Source: Actinomycetota bacterium
GTDB taxonomy: Bacteria > Actinomycetota > Acidimicrobiia > Acidimicrobiales > CADCTF01
Assembly: GCA_019348305.1 (NCBI GenBank)
Contig: JAHWJQ010000057.1
Coordinates: 1 to 11,090 of the forward strand
DNA length: 11,090 nt
Direction: 5' to 3'
Part shown: in pieces, positions 1 to 6,222 of the stretch
How positions within the stretch are numbered: position 1 is the first letter of the stretch
Layout: every line of letters starts with the position of its first letter
Notes under the pieces: generated by a model
The model's database searches: none
Told to the model about the DNA's origin: nothing
Seen by the model: only the letters and a program-made list of their open reading frames with translations
Program-made: the position numbers and the translations under genes

Positions 1-713
1 TCCCGCCATCCCGCCTGCACCTCAGCGGGCGTACCGACGAGGGCGACCCGCCCTGAGACGACCAGCACGGCGACGTCGGCGACGCGCTCGGCCTGGGCCA
101 GGTCGTGGGTGACGAGCACCACGGTCAGCCCCCGCTCGTCGCTGAGGGTGCGAACGAGGTGCTCGATGCAGCTGGCGGCGTCGCGGTCGAGCGCGGAGGT
201 GGGCTCGTCGAGCAGGAGCACCTCGGGGCCCCGGATCAGCGCGCGGGCGATGGTGACCCGTTGTGCCTCGCCCACCGACAGCCGAGCGGTGTCGCGGTCG
301 AGGAAGTCGGGTGACAGGTGCACCGCCTCGAGGGAACCAGCCAAGCCGTCCTCCTCGCTGCCGTCGAGGCCGTAGATCAGGTTCCCGCGCACGTCCCCGT
401 CGAACAGGACCGGTGTCTGGAACACCATCCCGACTCGGCGGCGAAGGTCGCGTGGGTCCAGCTCGCGCACGTCGGTTCCGTCGAACAGCACGGTCCCCGC
501 GGTGGGCTCCTCCAGGCGGTTCAGGCACCGCAACAGCGTCGTCTTGCCCGCCCCGGACGGACCGACGAGGGCGCTGACGCTCGCTCTCCGGAAGCCGACA
601 CTCACGTGGTCGAGGATGCGCGACCGGCGTCGCTCGAAGACGAGGCTCTCCGCCCCGAGGTGGGGCCGGTCGACATCGTCGCGGTGCGAGCCCTCGCCGG
701 CCGGCGTCGTCAC
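1..713 (-). CDS. ABC transporter ATP-binding protein, FetA/YbbL-like (partial, 3' end beyond left edge)
   Basis: This is the ATPase subunit of an ABC transporter; 237 codons are visible and no stop is reached. In order: Walker A GPSGAGKTT (about 51-59), Q-loop VFQ (97-99), signature LSVGE (145-149), Walker B VLLLDE (165-170) and H-loop VTHD (201-204). The LSVGEAQR signature, short length (E. coli FetA is about 225 aa) and general pattern resemble the FetA/YbbL family, whose partner is the FetB/YbbM permease. FetAB is linked in E. coli to iron export and oxidative stress resistance. The partner would lie just left of the window. The GTG start at 713 is chosen because GGGAGG (718-723) lies 4 bases upstream; the ATG one base further upstream is followed at once by TGA. 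It follows the FecD-like gene by 32 bases, so it is probably the last visible gene of the siderophore operon. The ATPase call is certain. The FetA assignment is likely but not proven; a phosphate- or amino-acid-type ATPase is the alternative. Confidence 0.85.
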   Translation of the reverse strand, partial: MTTPAGEGSHRDDVDRPHLGAESLVFERRRSRILDHVSVGFRRASVSALVGPSGAGKTTLLRCLNRLEEPTAGTVLFDGTDVRELDPRDLRRRVGMVFQTPVLFDGDVRGNLIYGLDGSEEDGLAGSLEAVHLSPDFLDRDTARLSVGEAQRVTIARALIRGPEVLLLDEPTSALDRDAASCIEHLVRTLSDERGLTVVLVTHDLAQAERVADVAVLVVSGRVALVGTPAEVQAGWR

Positions 714-745
714 ATTGCCTCCCACTCCTGTCGAGTGCCGACTTC

Positions 746-1750
746 CTAGCCGCTGCGGCCGACGCGGTTGGCCCGGGCCAGCAGCCACAGCAGGTACGGC
801 GCGCCGACCAACGCGGTGATCACGCCCACTGGCAGCTCGATCGGCGCGAACAGGCGCCGCCCGATCAGGTCCGACAGCAGCATCACGGCGGCGCCCACCA
901 GAGCAGCGGGAACGAGCCCGAGATGCGACGTGGCAACCAGGCGGCGGGCGATCTGGGGCGAGACCAGGGCCACGAAGGCCACTGGCCCGGCCGAGGCCGT
1001 CGCCACCCCGGCCAGGCCGACGCCGACGACGACCAGGCCGAGGCGGGTTTGATCGACCCGTACGCCGAGGCCCCTGGCGATGTCGTCGCCCAGCTGCAGC
1101 GCCCGGAGCGGGCGGCTGAGGACCAGGGCGACGGGGACGAGCAGCACCACCGCGGCGCCGACCGGGCGCACGTGCTCCCAGCCCCGCCCGTTGAGGCTCC
1201 CGGTGAGCCAGACCGTGGCCCGCTGGGCGTCGAAGATCTCGGCCCGGGTGAGCAGGTAGGAAGTGACGCTGGACAGCACCGCGGTGACGCCGATGCCGAC
1301 CAGGACCAGGCGGTACCCGGTGACGCCCTTGCGGTAGGCGAGCGCGTAGACCACCAGAGCGGCGGCAAGGCCGCCGACCAGAGCGGCGCCCGCGACGCCG
1401 GCACCGGCGGTGGCACCGGCGAGCACGATCACCGCGACGGCGGCGGCCGCCGCGCCGGCCGTGACGCCGATGATGTCGGGGCTCGCCAGCGGGTTCCGGG
1501 CCAGGCTCTGGAAGATGGCGCCGGCGACCCCGAAGGCGGCACCCACCAGCACAGCGGTGAGCGAGCGCGGCAGGCGCAGGGTTCGGACGATGAAGTCGGA
1601 ATCGGCGTTGCCGTCGCCCAGGATCGACGAGACCACCTCACGCAAGGGGATGGGGAAGTCGCCGACGCTCACGTTGAGGGCGAAGGCGGTAGCGATGAGG
1701 GCCACCAGCGCGAGGCTCACGCCGGGAGCCCGCACGGCGGCAGCGTTCAC
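746..1750 (-). CDS. Ferric siderophore ABC transporter permease, FecCD family (second subunit, FecD/FepG-like)
   Basis: This is an integral membrane subunit (334 aa) that forms the translocation pore for ferric siderophores together with the preceding permease. It is hydrophobic throughout. FecCD landmarks are visible: LRLPRSL near residue 60, the NPLASPDIIG/GVTAGAA stretch near 88-104, LQLGDD around 220, a SAGPVAFVALVSPQIARRL segment, and the C-terminal PVGVITALVGAPYLLWLL motif. This is a normal length for the family (about 320-350). The start is GTG at 1750, whose GTGA overlaps the TGA of the upstream permease. This implies translational coupling and an equimolar FecC:FecD pair. A long open frame continues upstream of this start across the neighbouring genes, but it is out-of-frame shadow. 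The siderophore cannot be read from the permease. Confidence 0.95.
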   Translation of the reverse strand: MNAAAVRAPGVSLALVALIATAFALNVSVGDFPIPLREVVSSILGDGNADSDFIVRTLRLPRSLTAVLVGAAFGVAGAIFQSLARNPLASPDIIGVTAGAAAAAVAVIVLAGATAGAGVAGAALVGGLAAALVVYALAYRKGVTGYRLVLVGIGVTAVLSSVTSYLLTRAEIFDAQRATVWLTGSLNGRGWEHVRPVGAAVVLLVPVALVLSRPLRALQLGDDIARGLGVRVDQTRLGLVVVGVGLAGVATASAGPVAFVALVSPQIARRLVATSHLGLVPAALVGAAVMLLSDLIGRRLFAPIELPVGVITALVGAPYLLWLLARANRVGRSG

Positions 1751-2838
1751 AGCTCGGCCAGCTTTCGCCGGCGAACGAGGGCGACGAAGAACGGGGCGCC
1801 GATGAAGGCCGTGACGATGCCCACCTGCAGCTCCCCGGGGCGGGCCACGACTCGGCCGACGATGTCGGCGCCGAGCAGCAACATCGGCGCCAGCACCGCC
1901 GAATAGGGCAGGACCCATCGGTAGTCGGGCCCGGTGATGGCTCGGGCGACATGGGGCACGGTGAGGCCCACGAAGCCGATGGGCCCCGCCGCCGCCACCG
2001 CCGCGCCGGTGAGGACGACTACGGCGAGGGCCGCGCAGCCCCGGGCCAGGCCGACCCGCTGGCCCAGCGAGCGCGCCACGTCGTCGCCCAGGCTCAAGGT
2101 GTTGAGCGATTTCCCCGACGCCAACGCCAGCAACGCTCCGGCGACGAGGAACGGGGTGACCTGGCGGGCGATGGTCCCGTCCCGGCCGGCCAGCGAGCCC
2201 ACCACCCAGAAGCGGAACTGGTCCAAAGTGGCGACGTCGAGGAGAAGGATGGCGGTGGTCACCGAGGCGAGCAGGGCGCTCACCGCTGCGCCGGCCAGGG
2301 CCAACTTCACCGGGGTGGCGCCGTCGCGGCCGAGCGAGCCGAGGCCGTAGACGACCACCGAGGCGGCCGCCGCGCCGACGAAGGCGAACCAGACATAGGC
2401 GGGCAGGCTCGTGACGTCGAGCGCGTAGATGGCCAGCACCACGGCCAGCGAGGCGCCGGCGTTGACTCCCAGGATCCCGGGGTCGGCCAGGGGGTTGCGG
2501 GTCACGCCCTGCATCAACGCCCCCGCCAGGCCGAGGGCGGCGCCGACAGCGACGCCGACCAGCGTGCGGGGCACCCGCAGGCTGCGCACGATCAGGTGGT
2601 CGTGGGAGCCGTCGAAGGCGAAGAAGGCACCGAGCACCCGGCCCAAGGGGACGGGTTTGGCTCCATAGGCGACGCTGGCCAGGGCGACCACGACCAGCGC
2701 TGCCGCGGCCAGCACCAACCCGACCGTCCGCCAGGAAGCCGACCGCACGAGCCCCCTGCGCTCGACGCCGTCGGCCGGCGTTCGTCGAAGGCGACCTGGT
2801 GAACGCAGGCGGCCCGCCGTCTCCTCCAGCGCTGTCAC
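1747..2838 (-). CDS. Ferric siderophore ABC transporter permease, FecCD family (first subunit, FecC/FepD-like)
   Basis: This is an integral membrane protein of 363 aa and the partner of the FecD-like permease downstream. About 35 residues of Arg-rich cytoplasmic leader precede the first membrane segment (about 38-57). Then come LRVPRTL, the [16 protein letters not shown] stretch typical of FecCD permeases, [12 protein letters not shown] (the loop that contacts the ATPase), [15 protein letters not shown] and the C-terminal [16 protein letters not shown]. The GTG start at 2838 overlaps the stop of the ATPase gene as GTGA. An internal GTG (codon 31, 2748) with AGGGGG just before it would remove the unusual leader and is the alternative start. 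The protein ends with a GTGA overlap into the second permease. Confidence 0.95.
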   Translation of the reverse strand: MTALEETAGRLRSPGRLRRTPADGVERRGLVRSASWRTVGLVLAAAALVVVALASVAYGAKPVPLGRVLGAFFAFDGSHDHLIVRSLRVPRTLVGVAVGAALGLAGALMQGVTRNPLADPGILGVNAGASLAVVLAIYALDVTSLPAYVWFAFVGAAAASVVVYGLGSLGRDGATPVKLALAGAAVSALLASVTTAILLLDVATLDQFRFWVVGSLAGRDGTIARQVTPFLVAGALLALASGKSLNTLSLGDDVARSLGQRVGLARGCAALAVVVLTGAAVAAAGPIGFVGLTVPHVARAITGPDYRWVLPYSAVLAPMLLLGADIVGRVVARPGELQVGIVTAFIGAPFFVALVRRRKLAEL

Positions 2839-3668
2839 CGCTCGCCGGCCACGAAGCGGGCCTGGACGAGGGGGCGGCGGTGCCGGGTGCCGATCGGGAT
2901 GACGAGCGGCGTGCCAGCCACGGGGTCCTCGATGACCCGGCAGGGCAGGCCGAACACCTCGGCGACCAGCTCCTCGTCGACCACCTCGGCAGGCGGGCCC
3001 TCGGCGACGATGGCGCCGCCGGCCATGGCCACCAGGTGGTGCGCGTAACGGCAGGCCTGGTTGAGGTCGTGGAGCACCAGCACGACGGTCCGGCCCTCGG
3101 TGGCATTGAGCTCGGCGAGCAGGTCGAGCACCTCCACCTGGTGGGCCAGGTCCAAGAAGGTGGTGGGCTCGTCGAGCAGCATGATGGGGGTGCCCTGGGC
3201 GAGCGCCATGGCGATCCACGCCCGCTGGCGCTGCCCGCCGGAGAGCTCGTCGACGGGACGGTCCGCCAGGTCGGTGGTGCGAGTGGCCTCCAATGCTGCG
3301 GCCACCGCCGCCTCGTCGTCGTGCGACCACTGCCGGAACCAGCGCTGGTGCGGGTACCGCCCCCTGGCCACCAGCTCGCCCACCGTCAGGCCCTCCGGCG
3401 CTACTGGCGACTGGGGAAGGATGCCGACGCGGGTGGCCACCTCTCGGGTGGGCAGGCGCAAGATGCTCTCCCCGTCGAGGTGCACCGCTCCGGCGGTGGG
3501 CTTGAGCAGTCGGGCCAGGCCCCGCAGCAGCGTCGACTTCCCACAGGCATTGGCCCCGACGATCACCGTCACCTTCTCCGCGGGGACCGAAAGGCTCAGC
3601 CCGTCGACCACCACCTTGGTGTCGTAGGCCAAGCGGAGGTCATCGGCCCGCAGCTCGTGGGTCGTCAT
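2835..3668 (-). CDS. Ferric siderophore ABC transporter ATP-binding protein (FepC/FecE-like)
   Basis: This cytoplasmic ATPase (277 aa) powers the FecCD permease pair. Visible motifs are Walker [10 protein letters not shown] (38-46; the NACGKST form is typical of iron-chelate ATPases), Q-loop LPQ (84-86), signature LSGGQ (142-146), Walker B IMLLDE (162-167), the D-loop at FLD (171-173) and the switch His at 200. Length is normal for the family. The ATG is preceded by GGAAGGAG with essentially no spacer, an unusually tight arrangement; no better in-frame start is nearby. It starts 18 bases after the binding-protein stop and ends in a GTGA overlap with the first permease. The order binding protein, ATPase, permease, permease differs from the common binding protein, permease, permease, ATPase order. 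Confidence 0.96.
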   Translation of the reverse strand: MTTHELRADDLRLAYDTKVVVDGLSLSVPAEKVTVIVGANACGKSTLLRGLARLLKPTAGAVHLDGESILRLPTREVATRVGILPQSPVAPEGLTVGELVARGRYPHQRWFRQWSHDDEAAVAAALEATRTTDLADRPVDELSGGQRQRAWIAMALAQGTPIMLLDEPTTFLDLAHQVEVLDLLAELNATEGRTVVLVLHDLNQACRYAHHLVAMAGGAIVAEGPPAEVVDEELVAEVFGLPCRVIEDPVAGTPLVIPIGTRHRRPLVQARFVAGER

Positions 3669-3686
3669 CTCCTTCCCGCGATCAGG

Positions 3687-4766
3687 TCATCGATTGCCGG
3701 CGAAGAGGTCCTCGAGCTGGTCCATGACGGCGAAGGCGGCGTGGTAGCCGATGCCCCCGATCCAGGTCTGGTCGTCCACCGTGTGCACGGTTCCGGCCTT
3801 CACCGCCGACAGCTGCTTCCACACCGGGGAGGCCAGGACCGTGTCGCCGTGGTTGTTCTTGGTGGCGTCGAACACGGCAAGGATGATGGCGTCGCCGTCG
3901 GCTCGGTCCAGCTCCTCGAGGCTCACCTCGGCGGCGAAATCGTCCACGTTCTGGGACTCGGGCCGGGGGAACCCGAGGTCGGTCAGCAGCAGACCCAGGA
4001 AGTTGGCCCGCTGGTACAGCCGGATGTTGCCGTCGGCCATGATGCGCGTCACCGAGACCGCCGGGCGGGGCACGGGCAGCTCGTCGTTGAGGGCGGCAAC
4101 GCGCTGCTCGTAGCGCCGGACCGTCTCGGCGGCCTCCTTCTCCCGACCCACCGCTTGTGAAAAGAGCTGGAAGTTGCGCTTCCAGGCCACCCCCGGTCGC
4201 TCGGCGAAGACGGTGGGAGCGATCTGGGAGAGCTGGCCGTAGAGCTTCTCGTGGCGCAGCTTGCTCGAGACGATGAGATCGGGCCGGAGGCGGGCGATGG
4301 CCTCGAGGTTCGGTTCGTCGATCGTGCCAATGACCTGGACCCCTTCGATCTCCTTGGGGTCGAAGTAGGCGGGCAGGCCGTCAGCCCCGTAGTCCACGAC
4401 CCCCACCGGCTTGATCCCGAGCTCGACCATGCTGTCGAGCTCGCCGGTGTCGAGGGTCACCACCCGCGCCGGGCTTCGTTCGATGCGGGTCTCGCCCATG
4501 GCGTGGCGCACCTTGCGCGGGAACTCGCCCGGCGCAGCGTCCGTGCCGAAGCGGTCATAGGGGGCGAGCGCCGAGGCGATGGTGACGGCCTTGGGGTTGG
4601 ACGAGGGCAGCGGCGCAGGGACCTCGACGGAGCCGCCTGCGCTCGCTGCCGCGGGCTCCCGCCCGTCGTCTCGAGGCGTGGCGGTTTCGGTGGAGTCGCC
4701 GCAGGCGCCGAGGGTCGCGGTCACCAGGGCGGCGAGTGTCATGGCCAAGCGGCGGGGGTCGGGCAT
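3687..4766 (-). CDS. Iron-siderophore ABC transporter substrate-binding lipoprotein (FepB/FhuD-like)
   Basis: This extracytoplasmic receptor (359 aa) captures a ferric siderophore for the FecCD-type permease encoded downstream. The N-terminus is a lipoprotein signal: a basic MPDPRR, a hydrophobic core, and lipobox LGAC with Cys22. A low-complexity linker rich in Ala, Ser, Pro and acidic residues follows to about residue 60. The rest fits the Peripla_BP_2 fold (class III binding proteins): RVVTLDTGELDSMVELG near 103-121, LEAIARLRPDLIVSS near 155-170, a long connecting helix about 195-230, and a C-terminal IGGIGYHAAFAVMDQLEDLF helix. It is the first gene of the operon. No Shine-Dalgarno sequence precedes the ATG; a promoter placed so that transcription begins at the ATG suggests a leaderless mRNA. 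An internal ATG (codon 9) is possible but would remove the basic end of the signal. The ligand (hydroxamate, catecholate or other) cannot be inferred. Confidence 0.95.
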   Translation of the reverse strand: MPDPRRLAMTLAALVTATLGACGDSTETATPRDDGREPAAASAGGSVEVPAPLPSSNPKAVTIASALAPYDRFGTDAAPGEFPRKVRHAMGETRIERSPARVVTLDTGELDSMVELGIKPVGVVDYGADGLPAYFDPKEIEGVQVIGTIDEPNLEAIARLRPDLIVSSKLRHEKLYGQLSQIAPTVFAERPGVAWKRNFQLFSQAVGREKEAAETVRRYEQRVAALNDELPVPRPAVSVTRIMADGNIRLYQRANFLGLLLTDLGFPRPESQNVDDFAAEVSLEELDRADGDAIILAVFDATKNNHGDTVLASPVWKQLSAVKAGTVHTVDDQTWIGGIGYHAAFAVMDQLEDLFAGNR

Positions 4767-4784
4767 CCGGTTAGGATTGCCGAA
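4766..4784. promoter_or_regulatory. Candidate DtxR/IdeR-type iron box 1
   Basis: The 19 bases match 13 positions of the established IdeR/DtxR consensus TTAGGTTAGGCTAACCTAA, including an intact TTAGG and CC..AA half. The site overlaps the -10 element and the first base of the start codon of the siderophore-binding protein gene, a typical repressor position. The assignment comes from hand alignment. Confidence 0.5.
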
Positions 4785-4801
4785 ATGAAGATGTTAGGCA
4801 A
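4767..4801 (-). promoter_or_regulatory. Candidate promoter of the siderophore transport operon, giving a leaderless mRNA
   Basis: On the minus strand, TTGCCT (4801-4796) is separated by 17 bases from AATCCT (4778-4773), which has A and T at the key -11 and -7 positions. Six bases follow before the ATG of the binding protein, so transcription would start at the ATG itself. This agrees with the lack of a ribosome binding site. Each hexamer is overlapped by a DtxR/IdeR-like site, as expected for iron repression. The match is modest (4/6 and 3/6). Confidence 0.45.
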
Positions 4802-4807
4802 GCCGTA
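4789..4807. promoter_or_regulatory. Candidate DtxR/IdeR-type iron box 2
   Basis: The site contains TTAGGCAAGCC, which matches 9 of 11 bases of the central part of the IdeR/DtxR consensus, and 12 of 19 overall. It lies 23 bases from box 1, about two helical turns, and covers the candidate -35 of the siderophore operon. It is weaker than box 1 when taken alone. Confidence 0.45.
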
Positions 4808-4844
4808 CTCCCCCGAGCTTCCTGCGCTTGACCTGACCCGCTCG

Positions 4845-4858
4845 TTAGCGGTACCTAA
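4845..4858. promoter_or_regulatory. TTAG-N6-CTAA operator-like palindrome (candidate iron box 3)
   Basis: TTAGCGGTACCTAA has inverted TTAG/CTAA arms (GTTAG/CTAAC when extended one base each side) with 6 bases between. The IdeR/DtxR 19-mer consists of two overlapping TTAG-N6-CTAA elements, so this fits a single-dimer site. The same architecture occurs at 6193-6206. It lies 24 bases before the ATG of the small plus-strand gene, and overlaps the only -10 candidate that follows a good -35 (TTGACC, 4828-4833). Confidence 0.55.
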
Positions 4859-4882
4859 CAAACGGTGAGAGGCAAGGCCAAC

Positions 4883-5134
4883 ATGTCACGACGCCGGGCG
4901 CCCTTCGATTACGCCTTTCCGGCTGCCGCCGGCTTCCGCCGTGTCGACTGGGTCCGGGTCACGATGGACCACGACAGTCCCCGGTGTGACGTCGTCGGCG
5001 TGGGGCACCGCCTCCCCGTCGTTCGCCGCGTCCCGCTGCGGATAGCCGCCGCGTTCGTCGCCGCCGGTGTGCCGGTGGTGGTTCGCACGTCGGGGCGGGC
5101 GCGGCGCCGCCAGGGCATGCGCGAGCAGCCCTGA
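4883..5134 (+). CDS. Small basic protein of unknown function
   Basis: I do not recognise this 83-aa protein. The frame looks coding: about 86% of third codon positions are G or C. The protein is rich in Arg (RRRAPF at the start, RARRRQ near the end). It has an ordered-looking centre, GVGHRLPVVRRVPLRIAAAFVAAGVPVVVR (described in two parts: GHRLP near 42-46, then an amphipathic AAAFVAAGVPVVVR stretch near 56-69). There is no signal peptide and no clear membrane segment. The ATG at 4883 is chosen because AAGG lies 5 bases upstream; a GTG at 4865 in the same frame gives 89 aa and is the alternative. It stands alone and diverges from the siderophore operon. It converges on the hydrolase gene with only 9 bases between stops. 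The iron-box-like palindrome just upstream suggests iron-responsive expression, which is inference. Confidence 0.65.
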   Translation: MSRRRAPFDYAFPAAAGFRRVDWVRVTMDHDSPRCDVVGVGHRLPVVRRVPLRIAAAFVAAGVPVVVRTSGRARRRQGMREQP

Positions 5135-5143
5135 GCGAGTGTG

Positions 5144-6073
5144 TTACCTGCGTTGAGCGGCCCTGGGCGGTTCGTCCCAGGGCAACTTGTTGACGAAGAG
5201 CCTGGGGACGTTGATGAACAGTTCCCCATCGCCGACCTTCACGATGGCGTCGAGCGGGACGAAGGTCTCTCGTTCGAACACGAGGCCCCGAGGGACGAGG
5301 ATGTAGCCCGGTGCCTCCGCGGTACCCTCCACCACCTCTTCAACCGTACCGAGCTTGAGATGGTCTGAGCCGAAGACGTTGTCCCCCTTCGTCGGCAGTG
5401 ACCTTCCGGCATCGACGGCAGCGAGGAATTCCGCCACCTCGAGGACGGCGTTGCCGATCAGGGGGTAGTTGAGTCGGATCGACGCCTCGTAGGCGGCGAG
5501 GGTGTCGGCGCCGATGGCATCGCGCAAGAAGGTGACGTCGTAGCCGTGCTCCATGGCGTGGCGGCCAGTCGACTCACAGCAGAGGTTCGCGGTCATGCCG
5601 GTGATGACGAGATGGGTCGTGGCCAAGCGGTCGAGGTGGTCCGGAAGGTCGGTCTCGAAGACGTCGACCCCCTTGTGGGGAAGGAGGACGACCTCGTCGT
5701 CACGGGGCCGGAGCTCAGGGTGGAAGTCGGCACCCCAGGAGCCCGCCAGGAACATCTTCTTTTCGAACATCATGCGATTGATGCCGCTGCGGCGCTGGAG
5801 CTCCTCGTTCTCGTAGTCCTCGGCCACGTAGGCCATCGGAGCGAACAGCACCGGGATGCCGCGCTGGCGGGCACCCTCGATGGCCTCCTTGAGATGCCCC
5901 ACCACGTCGTGTTTTTCGACCGTGCTCCTTGCCATGTCCCAGTCGGCGCCGCCCGGCGAGAGGAAGTCGTTCACGGGGTCGATGACCAGCAGCGCCGTGT
6001 GTTCGGTCACGAAGGTCGTCCCCCGCTGGCCCTTCAACCGGTAGGTCCCGCCGCACCGGCTGTCGTCGCTCAC
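5144..6073 (-). CDS. Cysteine hydrolase (isochorismatase superfamily) with C-terminal PRC-barrel-like domain
   Basis: Residues 25-215 (of 309) form an isochorismatase-like alpha/beta hydrolase. The catalytic triad is visible: Asp32 in LLVIDPVNDF, Lys134 in LLPHKGVDVF and Cys165 in GMTANLCCES, where a second Cys166 stands in a place usually taken by Val. Family members hydrolyse isochorismate, nicotinamide or N-carbamoyl amides; the substrate here is unknown. Residues about 230-300 (from VFGSDHLKLGTVEEVVEG) read like a PRC-barrel/DUF2171-type beta domain, with GYILVPRG and a VPLDAIVKV segment. The usual family length is about 180-220 aa, so this tail is an addition. The GTG start at 6073 has GGTGA 7 bases before it and the leader is coding-like (all third positions G or C). 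GTG at codon 22 (6010) would give the compact N-terminus usual in the family. It sits between two iron operons, but siderophore synthesis genes are absent, so a true EntB-type role is not supported. Confidence 0.88.
   Translation of the reverse strand: MSDDSRCGGTYRLKGQRGTTFVTEHTALLVIDPVNDFLSPGGADWDMARSTVEKHDVVGHLKEAIEGARQRGIPVLFAPMAYVAEDYENEELQRRSGINRMMFEKKMFLAGSWGADFHPELRPRDDEVVLLPHKGVDVFETDLPDHLDRLATTHLVITGMTANLCCESTGRHAMEHGYDVTFLRDAIGADTLAAYEASIRLNYPLIGNAVLEVAEFLAAVDAGRSLPTKGDNVFGSDHLKLGTVEEVVEGTAEAPGYILVPRGLVFERETFVPLDAIVKVGDGELFINVPRLFVNKLPWDEPPRAAQRR
5160..5183. other. Stem-loop near convergent gene ends
   Basis: GCCCTGGG (5160-5167) and CCCAGGGC (5176-5183) form a perfect 8-bp stem with an 8-base loop. 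It lies inside the last codons of the hydrolase gene and 26 bases past the stop of the convergent small gene. It could help terminate plus-strand transcription, but no T-run follows on either strand. Confidence 0.25.
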
Positions 6074-6116
6074 GGCGAGGTCACCAGGGACAGGTTGTCA
6101 TCCTTCGGTCGCATCG

Positions 6117-6140
6117 ATCGGCGTTTCCCTCAATCGGCGT
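6117..6140 (+). repeat. Short direct repeat in the divergent intergenic region
   Basis: ATCGGCGT occurs at 6117-6124 and again at 6133-6140, 16 bases start to start, in the 149-bp gap between the hydrolase gene and the iron importer. It may be a tandem binding site for a regulator of the hydrolase gene or chance in GC-rich DNA. Confidence 0.25.
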
Positions 6141-6192
6141 CGTCATCGTCCTTCCCACCCGACCAAGGAGCCGAACCGGGCCAATTTTGCTC

Positions 6193-6206
6193 TTAGGCGC
6201 GCCTAA
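6193..6206. promoter_or_regulatory. Perfect palindrome TTAGGCGCGCCTAA, candidate DtxR/IdeR-type operator of the ferric iron importer
   Basis: All seven base pairs of TTAGGCG/CGCCTAA are symmetric. The TTAG-N6-CTAA core equals the spacing of each dimer site inside the IdeR/DtxR consensus and of the palindrome at 4845-4858. It ends 16 bases before the GTG start of the binding-protein gene, where a bound protein would block the promoter or early transcription. Confidence 0.65.
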
Positions 6207-6222
6207 CGCCAGGATTGACGGC

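Noticed and set aside
22..528. A 168-aa minus-strand open frame at the left edge
   Set aside because: It is an Arg/Pro-rich shadow of the FetA-like ATPase, whose motifs lie in another minus-strand frame starting at GTG 713.
746..3106. A single 786-residue minus-strand open frame across the siderophore ATPase and both permeases
   Set aside because: Only the last 334 codons are the real second permease. The earlier part is an Arg/Pro/Gly-rich out-of-frame reading of genes with clear domains in another frame. It is not a fusion protein.
2799..4160. Long plus-strand open frames (453 aa here, also 923-1906 and 1951-2802)
   Set aside because: They are antisense to well-supported transporter genes, are rich in His, Gly, Gln, Asp and Arg with no domain pattern, and are expected from stop-poor GC-rich DNA.
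5144..6073. A siderophore-biosynthetic isochorismatase (EntB-like) role for the hydrolase
   Set aside because: There is no aryl carrier domain and no other siderophore synthesis gene in view, and the family has many other substrates. Only the general hydrolase call is kept.
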